Below are positions 44,478-54,386 of a stretch of DNA of 64,000 bases, piece after piece. The position numbers and the translations under genes were made by a program. The number at the start of each line of letters is the position of its first letter. The first letter of the stretch is position 1. The notes under the pieces are model-generated. The model ran no database searches and was not told where the DNA came from. It saw only the letters and a list, made by a program, of their open reading frames with translations. The DNA is taken from positions 1 through 64,000 of the forward strand of contig JAENZN010000008.1 in assembly GCA_016841245.1 (NCBI GenBank), read 5' to 3'. The stretch comes from Syntrophomonas sp. (GTDB lineage: Bacteria > Bacillota > Syntrophomonadia > Syntrophomonadales > Syntrophomonadaceae).

Positions 44478-46316
44478 ATGAAAGACAAATTTACACTACT
44501 GATTAATAGAAGCAAGATAAATATTTTTCATATCTTTAATGACCTAAAGGATGATGATCTTCGAAGAGTTAATGAGAATATTCTAGATAATAAACTGTAT
44601 ATCAGCAAACAATTTCCTCTGGTCAATTTCACTCTGCCCACGGGGTGGCATAGTGATCCACTTCAAAATCGAACCTGGTGTTATTGGCTCCATTCCCTTA
44701 TTATGCTTGAATATTTGCTAAATGGATACGAAAGATTTGGGGACAGCCGATATCTCGAAAAATCCCGCGAACTACTGCTGAGCTGGATTGATAGCAATTG
44801 TCCCCATTCACAATCAGATATGGCTTGGCACGACCACGGTACTGCCTTAAGGCTTATCGTAATGTGCCGTTTTTTCGAGGTATGGAAAAATGAGAATTGG
44901 AATCCAGCCATCGCTCAGACTCTAACCAAAGCTGTTAGGTATCACTGCCGCAAATTAGCCAGTAATAGTTTTTACACCAGCAAACACAATCACGGAATAG
45001 ATCAGGATAGAGCTTTATATGTGGCTTCTACAGTTTTTGATAACATGGAAGAAGCTTCCACATGGAAAGAATTATCTTTAGCCCGGTTAAAGATACAGCT
45101 GGAAGAGTTGTTTCTTCCAGATGGTGGTTATCTGGAGCCAACGCCACTATATTGCTACATCTTCTGCATACGTTTGCTGAGATTGATTAAATTCATGAAG
45201 GTACTCGGAGATAAAGCTTATGAAGAAATAGAGACCTCTGTAAATAAGCAATTGGACTTTTTACTGAATATCGTCCAACCAGACCGATATTTTCCTGCTA
45301 TTGGAGATGCGAACAATAGCAGATTAGCTATTATTCCATTGAAAGATATATCCCCTGCTATCTTCGCCCAATTCACATATATAGCCTATAAAGGTGAGAA
45401 AGGAAACAAACCTGAAAAATTGGATCGGGTATATCCTGACAGCGGTTACGCAGTACTGAGAAATCAGTGGGAAATAAATAATAATACCGTGCAGATTGTT
45501 TTTCATGCCAGTTTTCGTACTAAAACTCATAAACACCATGATGATCTATCGTTTATTGTTTATGGACATAAGCAACCTCTGCTGATAGATACCGGAAAAT
45601 ATAATTACAACTATCATGATCCTAAAAGGTCATATGTGATTTCCAACCGGGCCCACAACACAATATGTGTTGATGACAGAGATACAGACATCCATCCTAA
45701 AAATGTTGGTAAATCCGGACTGACATATTATTATTTCAGTGAGGATTTTTCTTGTATTTGTGGTGCCCATGCTCTTTACGCTGACGTCATCCACCAGAGA
45801 ATTCTGCTGTATTTTAAACCCAATAACATTATCGTATTAGATCTTCTTGACAGCTCCAGCAAACACAAATATGAACAGGTTTTTAACTTTCACCCTTCCC
45901 TAACTTGTATTAATAATAATAATGCCATAACCGCCTCAATGGACGATAAAGCTGCTCTTGATCTAAGTCAATTATGTGAAAACACCATAAGTAAAACTAA
46001 TCTTTTTTCAGCAAGTAACGACCCTTTGAGGGGATGGTGCTGTCAAGACTATTCATCCCTGGTACCCTGCTGGTCAGCTGTTTACGTTGCTTATGGCAGG
46101 AAACAATTATTTGCTGCACACATCAACTTAGATCCATCTCAAAAATGGCCCGTGGGGTGTGAACAAAAAAATGGCAATATAGAAATTCGAACCAAAGAAA
46201 TACTGTTGGAAATCGAAGTCAGCTTTGATAGTATATCTATTCGCAACGGCAATACTGAATTGGCTTTAAACCCGATCAAACCACTTCATTCTATTATTGG
46301 TGGAAAATACGTATAG
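44478..46316 (+). CDS. Heparinase II/III-family protein (no signal peptide)
   Basis: The 612-residue protein has an N-terminal alpha/alpha toroid (about 40-330) with WHDHGTALRLIVMCRF and SKHNHGIDQDRALY. Its C-terminal beta-sandwich carries KTHKHHDDLSFIVYG, LLIDTGKYNYNYHDPKR and SNRAHNTICVDDRD, typical of heparinase II/III lyases. It lies inside a biosynthesis cluster and lacks a signal sequence. It may trim or epimerise a uronic-acid-containing polymer, a position seen in several capsule clusters. Confidence 0.82.
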   Translation: MKDKFTLLINRSKINIFHIFNDLKDDDLRRVNENILDNKLYISKQFPLVNFTLPTGWHSDPLQNRTWCYWLHSLIMLEYLLNGYERFGDSRYLEKSRELLLSWIDSNCPHSQSDMAWHDHGTALRLIVMCRFFEVWKNENWNPAIAQTLTKAVRYHCRKLASNSFYTSKHNHGIDQDRALYVASTVFDNMEEASTWKELSLARLKIQLEELFLPDGGYLEPTPLYCYIFCIRLLRLIKFMKVLGDKAYEEIETSVNKQLDFLLNIVQPDRYFPAIGDANNSRLAIIPLKDISPAIFAQFTYIAYKGEKGNKPEKLDRVYPDSGYAVLRNQWEINNNTVQIVFHASFRTKTHKHHDDLSFIVYGHKQPLLIDTGKYNYNYHDPKRSYVISNRAHNTICVDDRDTDIHPKNVGKSGLTYYYFSEDFSCICGAHALYADVIHQRILLYFKPNNIIVLDLLDSSSKHKYEQVFNFHPSLTCINNNNAITASMDDKAALDLSQLCENTISKTNLFSASNDPLRGWCCQDYSSLVPCWSAVYVAYGRKQLFAAHINLDPSQKWPVGCEQKNGNIEIRTKEILLEIEVSFDSISIRNGNTELALNPIKPLHSIIGGKYV

Positions 46317-46495
46317 ACTTTTCAAACATCCTGGACTGGTTATTATACTTGATTCTATTGCTTGGAATGTATTTTCTAAAACTATCATCTTCATACGCTT
46401 AGTACCTCGTTAATATTAACTGCATATAATGATATAAATTTCCAATATATTACATCTATGCAATCCCTTTAATTCATGAAAGGCGGGATCAATGA

Positions 46496-47383
46496 ATGCC
46501 TGATTCTAAAATACTGATACTGGGTGCAAGCGGTATGCTTGGTCACAAATTATTTTCTTACTTGTCAGAATACTATGATGTATATGGAACCTGTCGCCAA
46601 AAAAATGATGCATTAATAAACCTGTTTCCCGAACTTACGAAAAAAATATTTTGGAATATAGATATAGAAAGAATTGGTGCGGTTAGCAAAATCATAAAAA
46701 CTTTAAACCCAGATGTAGTAATCAATTGTATTGGAATCATCAAACAAAAACCTGAATCTCTTCAACCCATTACAAGTATTTATGCTAACGCTCTCTTTCC
46801 TCATCTCATCGCTGGAATCTGTGAAGAGATAAATGTTCGAATGATACACATAAGCACGGATTGTGTGTTTGATGGTCAAGACGGAAACTATAACGAAAAT
46901 TCTATACCTAATTGCATTGATCTCTATGGCCGCTCTAAAGTACTGGGCGAAGTACACTATCCCAACTGCCTGACTATTCGCACTTCGATAATAGGTCACG
47001 AATTAACAAGCAAATCAGGTTTAATCGAATGGTTCCTGGCTCAAAAGGATAAGGTTCAGGGCTATAACAATCATATTTATTCCGGCGTTCCTACGATTGA
47101 ATTAGCGCAAATCATTGCCACCCATATCATTCCCAATCCGCAGTTAAATGGAATTTATCATTTATCTTCTGATCCAATATCTAAATATGAATTACTTAAA
47201 CTGGTGGCATCCCAGTATGGTAAAAGAATTATAATTGAAGCATTTGAATTTACCAAGTGTGATAGAACACTTGATTCCACTGGATTTCGTCGTCTAACGG
47301 GGTATTCTCCTTCAGCATGGCCGCAGCTCATCTATGATATGTATATTGATTATATTAAAACCCCGTATCCACAAAATGAATAG
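46496..47383 (+). CDS. RmlD/FnlB-like nucleotide-sugar reductase
   Basis: This 295-residue SDR protein has ILGASGMLGHKLFSYL (about 4-19), the catalytic YxxxK in DLYGRSKVLGE and HISTDCVFDG. It is of the RmlD superfamily. Followed at once by FnlA- and FnlC-like genes, it most likely reduces a 4-keto hexosamine intermediate on the way to UDP-L-FucNAc, rather than dTDP-rhamnose. Confidence 0.78.
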   Translation: MPDSKILILGASGMLGHKLFSYLSEYYDVYGTCRQKNDALINLFPELTKKIFWNIDIERIGAVSKIIKTLNPDVVINCIGIIKQKPESLQPITSIYANALFPHLIAGICEEINVRMIHISTDCVFDGQDGNYNENSIPNCIDLYGRSKVLGEVHYPNCLTIRTSIIGHELTSKSGLIEWFLAQKDKVQGYNNHIYSGVPTIELAQIIATHIIPNPQLNGIYHLSSDPISKYELLKLVASQYGKRIIIEAFEFTKCDRTLDSTGFRRLTGYSPSAWPQLIYDMYIDYIKTPYPQNE

Positions 47384-47395
47384 GGGAGATCTGAA

Positions 47396-48460
47396 ATGTC
47401 AGTTTTTAAAGATAAAGTAGTAGCTATAACAGGTGGAACGGGTTCTCTGGGTAAAGTTCTGACACGACGGCTGCTTGCCAATGATCAAGACTTACCAGGA
47501 AAGGTTATTATATTTTCGCGTGACGAGGCAAAACAGCATTTCATGCGTACTGAATTTCATCAGAATAAATATACTACTGACGAAATTATCTATCAGGATT
47601 TTGTCCAGCGGGTTGAATTTAGAATTGGCGACATACGAAATTATCATTCTGTTTGCTCGGTATTGGAAAAAGTAGATATCGTAATAAACGCAGCAGCTTT
47701 AAAGCAGGTACCTTCCTGCGAATACTTTCCGTACGAAGCAGTGCAAACCAATATTATGGGGGCAGAAAACATTGTGCGAGCCATTCGAGAAAATAAGCTG
47801 AAAATCGAAACCATAGTTGGAGTATCTACAGACAAAGCATGCAAACCAATTAACGTCATGGGTATGACCAAAGCTATACAGGAAAGGATTTTTATCAACG
47901 CCAACATTTCAATCCCTTCAACCCGCTTCATCTGCGTTCGTTATGGTAATGTCCTGGCTTCCCGGGGGTCAGTCATTCCTCTTTTTCATGAGCAGATAAA
48001 AAAGGGAGGACCTGTTACTATTACAACGACTGAAATGACGCGTTTTTTACTTTCACTGGATCGTGCGGTCGATACTGTTATAGCCGCAATAAAAGAGGCT
48101 AATCCCGGTGACATTTATGTTCCTATGGTTCCTGCGGCAAAAATTACCAATATAGCCAGAGCCTTGATTGGAAACCGTAATGTTGACATCGTTGTTACTG
48201 GTATCAGACCTGGCGAAAAAACCCATGAAAGCCTGGTATCACTGGAAGAAGCGGGACATACTTTCAAATGCGGAGACTATTATGTTATTAAACCTATGCT
48301 TCCTGAGATTATCACCCCTGAAACCGAGAAGAAACCATTAAACAAAGCATATACTTCTGGCGATTCCATAATATCTCTTTCTGAGACCATAGATTTGCTA
48401 TCTCGCCATAAACTAACTGTCAAGGACGAATTAGTCTTGGAAGGAGAGCTCTTAAGATGA
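47396..48460 (+). CDS. CapE/FnlA-like UDP-GlcNAc 4,6-dehydratase/5-epimerase
   Basis: The 354-residue SDR has ITGGTGSLGKVLTRRLL (about 11-27), NAAALKQVPSCEYFP and the TDKACKPINVMGMTKAIQE region. Here Met replaces Tyr in the usual YxxxK, the CapE/FlaA1 pattern. It converts UDP-GlcNAc to 4-keto-6-deoxy hexosamine. The gene overlaps fnlC-like by 4 bp (ATGA). Confidence 0.87.
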   Translation: MSVFKDKVVAITGGTGSLGKVLTRRLLANDQDLPGKVIIFSRDEAKQHFMRTEFHQNKYTTDEIIYQDFVQRVEFRIGDIRNYHSVCSVLEKVDIVINAAALKQVPSCEYFPYEAVQTNIMGAENIVRAIRENKLKIETIVGVSTDKACKPINVMGMTKAIQERIFINANISIPSTRFICVRYGNVLASRGSVIPLFHEQIKKGGPVTITTTEMTRFLLSLDRAVDTVIAAIKEANPGDIYVPMVPAAKITNIARALIGNRNVDIVVTGIRPGEKTHESLVSLEEAGHTFKCGDYYVIKPMLPEIITPETEKKPLNKAYTSGDSIISLSETIDLLSRHKLTVKDELVLEGELLR

Positions 48461-49539
48461 AAATAATGACCATACTGGGCACTCGTCCGGAAATAATACG
48501 TCTGAGCAGAATCATTCCGCTTCTCGACCAGCTATCTAAACACATACTAGTACACACTGGACAAAATTATGTACCCAGCCTCAATGATGTATTTTTCAAT
48601 GAACTACAGATACGAACTCCTGATTATTCACTGAAATGTCAGGCAGAATCTACTATGAGCCAGATTGGGATGATTCTAGCTGAATCAGAAAAAGTAATAT
48701 CCAGAGAGAATCCTGATCGGGTGTTAATTCTCGGCGACACTAACACTGCCCTATCAGCTATGGTCGCTAAACGCATGGCTATCCCGGTCTTTCATATGGA
48801 GGCCGGTAACCGATGTTATGATGACCGGGTGCCTGAAGAAGTGAACCGCAGGGTGGTTGACCACTGTAGTGATATTTTACTCCCATATACCGAACGCAGT
48901 CGGGCCAACCTTCTGCGGGAAGGCATCTCCAGTAATAAAATCTTTGTTACCGGTAATCCGATCAAAGAGGTGCTGGATTATTACAGCAGAAAGATTAATA
49001 GCAGCAGCATCCTTGATATCTTAGACATCAAAGCGAAAAATTATTTTCTGGTAACTCTACACCGTGCTGAAAATGTAGATGTGTCCATCCGCCTGGATAA
49101 ATTTATCCAGACTTTTTCTCTATTACATCAAGAGTATGGAATGCCAGTCATCTGCAGCCTTCATCCCAGAACTCACTCCCAATTAGCAAAACACAAAAAA
49201 TCAATGACCAAACCCGGAATAACAATAATCGAACCGCTGGGGCTATTTGATTTTATTCATCTTGAAAAACAAGCATTTTGTGTTTTGAGTGACAGCGGCA
49301 CTGTTCAGGAGGAATGTTGTATATTCAATATCCCCAACGTAACCATAAGAGATGTAACAGAAAGACCTGAAACCGCAGAATGCGGCAGCAGTATTATTGC
49401 CGGCTGTGAACCAGAATCAATATTGGCGGCGGTCAAGATGCTAAGCACAGCAGAAAAAGAATGGCAGCCACCAGCCGAATACCTCAAAAATAATGTGGCT
49501 TTAACAGTAATAAAGATATTGCTGGGAATGATACCCTGA
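48457..49539 (+). CDS. UDP-N-acetylglucosamine 2-epimerase family enzyme, FnlC/CapG-like
   Basis: The 360-residue protein has GTRPEIIRLSRIIPLL, HTGQNYVPSLNDVFFNEL, RVLILGDTNTALSA and the MEAGNRCYDDRVPEEVNRR active-site block with catalytic His in DHCSD. The NRCYDDR sequence (rather than LRTGD) marks the FnlC/WbjD/CapG branch acting on UDP-L-FucNAc precursors. It is the last of the three contiguous pathway genes. Confidence 0.85.
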   Translation: MKIMTILGTRPEIIRLSRIIPLLDQLSKHILVHTGQNYVPSLNDVFFNELQIRTPDYSLKCQAESTMSQIGMILAESEKVISRENPDRVLILGDTNTALSAMVAKRMAIPVFHMEAGNRCYDDRVPEEVNRRVVDHCSDILLPYTERSRANLLREGISSNKIFVTGNPIKEVLDYYSRKINSSSILDILDIKAKNYFLVTLHRAENVDVSIRLDKFIQTFSLLHQEYGMPVICSLHPRTHSQLAKHKKSMTKPGITIIEPLGLFDFIHLEKQAFCVLSDSGTVQEECCIFNIPNVTIRDVTERPETAECGSSIIAGCEPESILAAVKMLSTAEKEWQPPAEYLKNNVALTVIKILLGMIP

Positions 49540-49567
49540 TTAATCACTAAAGGAGATGATTTAGTAT

Positions 49568-49705
49568 ATGATGATAATGCCCGGAAGTTCAGAAAAAGGA
49601 AATCCGCAATTTGCCTCAGTAATTTCATTTCCACCAACCCACAATAATTATTACACATTATTATCAATTATCAAATACAATATATTAACCCAATCTATTA
49701 CCTAA
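49568..49705 (+). pseudogene. Possible truncated glycosyltransferase start (45 codons)
   Basis: Behind AAAGGAG a frame reads MMIMPGSSEKGNPQFASVIS and continues FPPTHNNYYTLLSIIKYNIL to a stop. FASVI..PTHNNYYTLLSII resembles the start of family 2 glycosyltransferases, including the two downstream in this cluster. It may be a decayed copy, but chance similarity is possible. Confidence 0.3.
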
Positions 49706-49776
49706 TAATGGTAAGCGAGTATTTGTTTTGCATAATATGCTATCCCCTGACATTTTCCAAAGGAGGTTAATATATA

Positions 49777-50631
49777 TTGTGGCATCTAACAAAAATACCA
49801 AAAACACTGCATGTATACTGGGGTAATGATACTATTTCGTTTTTAAGATACTTGACCGTATATACATTTTTGAAATTCAATCCTGATTGGAAAATAAAGT
49901 TATATTATCCTAAAGAAAAATACTCTGGGAAAAAAACCTGGTTAAGCAATGAACACTCTGTTGCTTTTACAGGAGAAAATTATATTGACCAACTCTATGC
50001 TTTACCGATAGAAAAAATCGAAGTTGATTTCAGCTTAATAGGCTTGGATAATGAAATGCCAGAACCCTTTAAAGCAGATTATTTGAGGTGGTTACTGCTA
50101 TCTTCAGAGGGCGGCTTATGGTCTGATTTTGACATCATTTATCTTAAGCCAATGAGCAATTTATATATAAATACTTCTAAGAATACTGATATAAACACCC
50201 TGGTCTGTTTTAATAACCAGGACGAAAATTTCACCTATTATTCTATAGGTTTTCTCATGTCTGATCCAGGTAATGAATTTTACCGTTTTCTCAAGGAGGA
50301 ATCCTACAAAAAACTAAATATTTTACATTACCAGAGTATTGGTTCCAAACTCATAAAATATCACTTTGGAAATGAACATATTATTACAGCAAAATATCCG
50401 CAAATCAAAATAGCTAATCTAAAAATGAGCGCAATATATCCATTTTCAGCTTCACGTGTAAGACACATTTTCACAGGCAACAATCGTCACTATCTCACCG
50501 AAGATACTATCGGAATTCACTGGTATGCGGGACACCACATATCAGGTCATAACGAGAATATCCTTACAGATATAAACTATATGGAGCATGATAACGTCAT
50601 TAGTTCTATAATTGCACAGATTATTAAATGA
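49777..50631 (+). CDS. Glycosyltransferase with DXD sugar-binding region
   Basis: The 284-residue protein resembles the OCH1/PF04488 group: IPKTLHVYWGNDTISFL start, then LRWLLLSSEGGLWSDFDIIYLKP, with the catalytic D-x-D at about residues 120-122 (DFD). TTG at 49777 follows AAAGGAGG by 10 bases. It lies within the glycan cluster. The transferred sugar is unknown. Confidence 0.8.
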   Translation: MWHLTKIPKTLHVYWGNDTISFLRYLTVYTFLKFNPDWKIKLYYPKEKYSGKKTWLSNEHSVAFTGENYIDQLYALPIEKIEVDFSLIGLDNEMPEPFKADYLRWLLLSSEGGLWSDFDIIYLKPMSNLYINTSKNTDINTLVCFNNQDENFTYYSIGFLMSDPGNEFYRFLKEESYKKLNILHYQSIGSKLIKYHFGNEHIITAKYPQIKIANLKMSAIYPFSASRVRHIFTGNNRHYLTEDTIGIHWYAGHHISGHNENILTDINYMEHDNVISSIIAQIIK

Positions 50632-50859
50632 TAAACGGCATATATTGTCTTGCACTGTTTTTCCATATTTTTCATATGATGAAAATATAGCATCTAGAAT
50701 TTAATCATTTACGAAATTATTTACAAAAAAAATGTAAACGATATATGGATATCAAATATTGGTCATATTATATGGTTATTTTTAATTCCGGCTTTGGTGG
50801 ATAATTATTTCATTGATAATGCATTATGGTGTAAATTGAATGCTAAAGGAGAAAAAATA

Positions 50860-52395
50860 ATGGGTAGATATTTCATTGTGGGTTTTTGTCAAATTTATAA
50901 TGAACTTGAAAAAGGTAATTTGGAGCGTTTTGTTAAATATATAATGCCTCTGGTAGATGCCTTAGTTGTTTACGATGATGGAAGTACTGATGGCAGTTAT
51001 GAATATATGTCAAAAGTCACACCCTATATAATTCGTGGGGTTGAAAATAATTTTGCAGATGAAATAAATCATAAACAGCTGCTTCTGGAAGAAGCGCTTA
51101 AACTATCACCCGATTTTATATTATGGCTGGATGCTGATGAAGTTCTGAGTGCAAACGCTGCAGATGAATTGCAAAACCTGTGTGATTATTGCATTTCCAA
51201 TGATTTTGATGCTTTAAGTTTCCACGAAATTAATATCTGGCGCAGTCATTCATGGAAAAGAACTGACAGCAAATATAACAACGGCTGGTTTGTACGATTA
51301 TGGCGTGTAAGCAATGATATTCATTATATAAAAGCTGAACCGGGACTGCATCAGCCTCCTTATCCTACGACAATACAAAATATAAAGAGAATAAAAACCA
51401 TTAAGGTATTACATTATGGATTTGCTTCACAAAAGAACCTGGCATATAAATACCTGATTTACAAATCTCATGGGCAGCGTGGGTACTATATGCTGGATCG
51501 CTTAATAAGTGAGGAACAACTGGTTTTGGAAAAGATACCTCAGGAATTATTTCCGGAAGGTTTATGGACTGATGATGAACAGCCAATCCCATTAGCTTTT
51601 GAAGAATCATTGTCCTATGTTGAACGATACAGAGATGCAGTATTCCGACCCAAATTCTCTATTATCTGTATGATTTATGAGAGCATTGAATGGTTGCAGT
51701 TCGTTTATGAACAGGTTTTAAAATATACTGATATGACAGATAAGGAATTTTTCTTTGTAGCCAATGATATAAATGGAAAGATATTAGAATACCTTCAAGA
51801 TAACCATATTCCACATTTTATATATAATACCCCCGAACAGCAGGTAGAATCGTTCATTAATAATGTCTATCGTGCTTACAACTATGCATGTACCAAGGCA
51901 CAAGGCGATTTTTTGATATTCATTCATACTGATATGGGTTTTAGCCCGGGATGGTTTAATAGTTTATGGGCAGCTTATAATGGTTCTAACTGCATCTCGT
52001 CCCGATTAGTGGAGCCTGGGGACACTCACAGTGGGCTTTATGGGATTGAAAAAGACTTTGGCCATAATATTAATTCTTACCAGGAACAAGCTTTTTTATC
52101 ATATGTATCTGCTGAAAGATGCCCCCAGGTAGAAAACGGGGGGCCATTAATGCCTCTTTTAATCCGTAAGACACATTTCCAAATGGCAGGAGGATATTCA
52201 GAAGAAAATAATAATATTCTCAGCCCTATTATAGCTCAAAAATGCAAACCCTTTATCCCGGCAGATAATATCCTTATGCATAAGCTGTCATTACATGGTA
52301 TAAATCATCAGACTGCTTTTGATAGTATGGTTTATTATTTCCAATGCGGAGAATCAGATGGGAAAAACGTATCAACAGTTTCATTAATAGATTAA
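50860..52395 (+). CDS. Two-domain family 2 glycosyltransferase
   Basis: This 511-residue protein has a first GT-A domain (about 1-250) with VVYDDGSTDGSYEYM and the metal site LWLDADEVLSANA. The second GT-like domain (about 275-500) has FSIICMIYESIEWLQFVYEQ and DFLIFIHTDMGFSPGW. Tandem GT domains suggest alternating or processive glycan transfer. ATG at 50860 follows AAAGGAG by 8 bases. The frame is open to 50794, but the upstream part looks non-coding. Confidence 0.8.
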   Translation: MGRYFIVGFCQIYNELEKGNLERFVKYIMPLVDALVVYDDGSTDGSYEYMSKVTPYIIRGVENNFADEINHKQLLLEEALKLSPDFILWLDADEVLSANAADELQNLCDYCISNDFDALSFHEINIWRSHSWKRTDSKYNNGWFVRLWRVSNDIHYIKAEPGLHQPPYPTTIQNIKRIKTIKVLHYGFASQKNLAYKYLIYKSHGQRGYYMLDRLISEEQLVLEKIPQELFPEGLWTDDEQPIPLAFEESLSYVERYRDAVFRPKFSIICMIYESIEWLQFVYEQVLKYTDMTDKEFFFVANDINGKILEYLQDNHIPHFIYNTPEQQVESFINNVYRAYNYACTKAQGDFLIFIHTDMGFSPGWFNSLWAAYNGSNCISSRLVEPGDTHSGLYGIEKDFGHNINSYQEQAFLSYVSAERCPQVENGGPLMPLLIRKTHFQMAGGYSEENNNILSPIIAQKCKPFIPADNILMHKLSLHGINHQTAFDSMVYYFQCGESDGKNVSTVSLID

Positions 52396-52459
52396 ATGAG
52401 TAAATACTAAGCTTTTCATGAAGTTTAATCAAAATAATATAATCAAGGAGTGATATTTT

Positions 52460-53566
52460 TTGAAACATATTTTATATATAGGATGGCTTGGTTTTAATAA
52501 TTTAGGCGACGAGATGATGTGGGACATATTCAGGAGTCTGGCAGATCAACACCTTAACCCCGAGGAATATAAAATAACTCCGTCTCTTCCTGATGTGAAT
52601 ACTAAGAAACTTAATTCGTATGATCTTGTAGTTTTAGGAGGAGGGTCTTTGATTATTCCGCCTACTATAGGAATTCTATTTAATGCGATTAAAAAAAACA
52701 AGAAAATCATCATCTGGGGAAGCGGCCATGACGGGCTTGCAAAAGAGCGTCTGGAAGTACTAATTGGAAAGAAGAAACGTAGTTTCGAACACTTGCTAAC
52801 TCCGTCATTTGAGGAAGTATTGGTTACAGTCATTGAAAATACTAATTATGCAGGGGTTAGAGGCCCCCTTACTTTACAGATATTACAGGAAATAGGGGCA
52901 AACATGAATAAAGTTGAAATTAGTGGAGACCCCGGATTGCTGTTGGAATATGATGAAGCGAACGATAACTTCGATAACCTATTTCCATACAATTATATGT
53001 GGAAGCCTGGAGAAAATATAGTAGGAATAAACTGGGGGACGTCTTATAACAATATCTATGGCAAAAATGAAGCGAGGGTTGAGGACTGCCTGGCAAGGAT
53101 TGGTAAAATTTTGCTCCGCCAAGGTTATAAAATTTTCATTTATACAGTATGGGGAGAAGACATTAATCCCAGTACCAGGCTCTATGATAAAATCGGTGAC
53201 AGCGAAAATGTTAAATTCACTCCCAATCTGTATAATCAGTATGATCTGATGAATATTGTGCAAAAGTGCTGTTTTACTATTAATTTCAAATTACACGCCA
53301 ACGTGATATCTGCTGCTGCTAATGTACCTTTCATTGCTCTGGCTTACAGGTTTAAAACTTTTGACTTTGCTGCTTCTCTTGATCTTAATAAGCTTGTTGT
53401 CTCTACTGACTCCCCCGCAATAGAAGAAGATATTTTGGGATTAATTCCTTATGTAACGGAAAATAGGCAAATTATAATTGGTCAATTCAAAAAGTACCGC
53501 GAAACTTACCGGGAAAAACTGGAGGTAGTATTTGAAAATATTATAAAGGATGAGAAGGATACTTAA
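52460..53566 (+). CDS. Polysaccharide pyruvyltransferase-family protein
   Basis: The 368-residue GT-B-like protein matches the CsaB/WcaK family (PF04230): LYIGWLGFNNLGDEMMWDIF start, LVVLGGGSLIIPP (about 55-67), IIIWGSGHDG and SGDPGLLLEYD. Members add ketal pyruvate to surface sugars, and CsaB-made pyruvylation is what SLH domains bind. TTG at 52460 follows AAGGAGTG. Confidence 0.8.
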   Translation: MKHILYIGWLGFNNLGDEMMWDIFRSLADQHLNPEEYKITPSLPDVNTKKLNSYDLVVLGGGSLIIPPTIGILFNAIKKNKKIIIWGSGHDGLAKERLEVLIGKKKRSFEHLLTPSFEEVLVTVIENTNYAGVRGPLTLQILQEIGANMNKVEISGDPGLLLEYDEANDNFDNLFPYNYMWKPGENIVGINWGTSYNNIYGKNEARVEDCLARIGKILLRQGYKIFIYTVWGEDINPSTRLYDKIGDSENVKFTPNLYNQYDLMNIVQKCCFTINFKLHANVISAAANVPFIALAYRFKTFDFAASLDLNKLVVSTDSPAIEEDILGLIPYVTENRQIIIGQFKKYRETYREKLEVVFENIIKDEKDT

Positions 53567-53593
53567 TGATCCTATTAGAAAGGAGCCAATATA

Positions 53594-54367
53594 TTGCATC
53601 CCCAAGCATCAATAATTATAACTTCTTTTCAAAGATCTCATTTGCTCAAATGGAATTTATATTCCCTGTCTATACAAAAGATACCCTATGCAGTTGAGAT
53701 TATTGTGTTAAATGATGGAATTCCTGATGACACTGAAGCAATTTGTAATGAATATAAAACGCAATTGAATATAAAATATGTCTTTACCGGCCACAGAAAT
53801 CTTGACGGTGATATTAAATGGCGTGTTCCCGGCTTTGCTTACAATATTGGCGCAAAAATCTCAAAGGGAAATATACTAATACTATCCTGTGCAGAAATGT
53901 TTCATATCAATGACACTATTAACTATTTAATTGAGCCGCTGATAGAGAATAAAAATCTTTTAAGTATACCTGTAGGAAGAGATGACAGAGACGGTTCTTT
54001 TCTAAGGTATGTTGAAGCTAACCATGGCAATATCTGTCAATTTTCAGAATTCAGTAAATATACTTTCTTAAATACTAATAACCCTTTTCTGATGGCTGTC
54101 AGCCGCGAGGCTTTTTTTAACATTGGAGGATATGATGAAGACTTTACCGGCATTGCCTGGGATGATAATGATCTGGTATTCCGATTAAAGCGTTATGGAT
54201 GCCAATATAAAAAAACAGAGGCTCAGACCATTCATCTATATCATTCCAGATATGTTCATGGCAGAGGAGGATCTCCTGAATTCCAACATAATGAAAACCT
54301 TTACCGCAGCAGAGTTAAACAAATAGTACGTAATCAAGGAAGAGAATGGGGAGTCTTTAAAGATTGA
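53594..54367 (+). CDS. Family 2 glycosyltransferase (first of a tandem pair)
   Basis: This 257-residue GT-A protein opens ASIIITSFQRSHLLKWNLYS, followed by IIVLNDGIPDDTEAICNEY. It has the NIGAKISKGNILILSCAEMF metal-site region and GGYDEDFTGIAWDDNDLVFRL. TTG at 53594 follows AAAGGAG. Its close paralogue starts 20 bp downstream, so a local duplication is clear. Confidence 0.85.
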   Translation: MHPQASIIITSFQRSHLLKWNLYSLSIQKIPYAVEIIVLNDGIPDDTEAICNEYKTQLNIKYVFTGHRNLDGDIKWRVPGFAYNIGAKISKGNILILSCAEMFHINDTINYLIEPLIENKNLLSIPVGRDDRDGSFLRYVEANHGNICQFSEFSKYTFLNTNNPFLMAVSREAFFNIGGYDEDFTGIAWDDNDLVFRLKRYGCQYKKTEAQTIHLYHSRYVHGRGGSPEFQHNENLYRSRVKQIVRNQGREWGVFKD

Positions 54368-54386
54368 TCCTGTGAGGTGATATAAA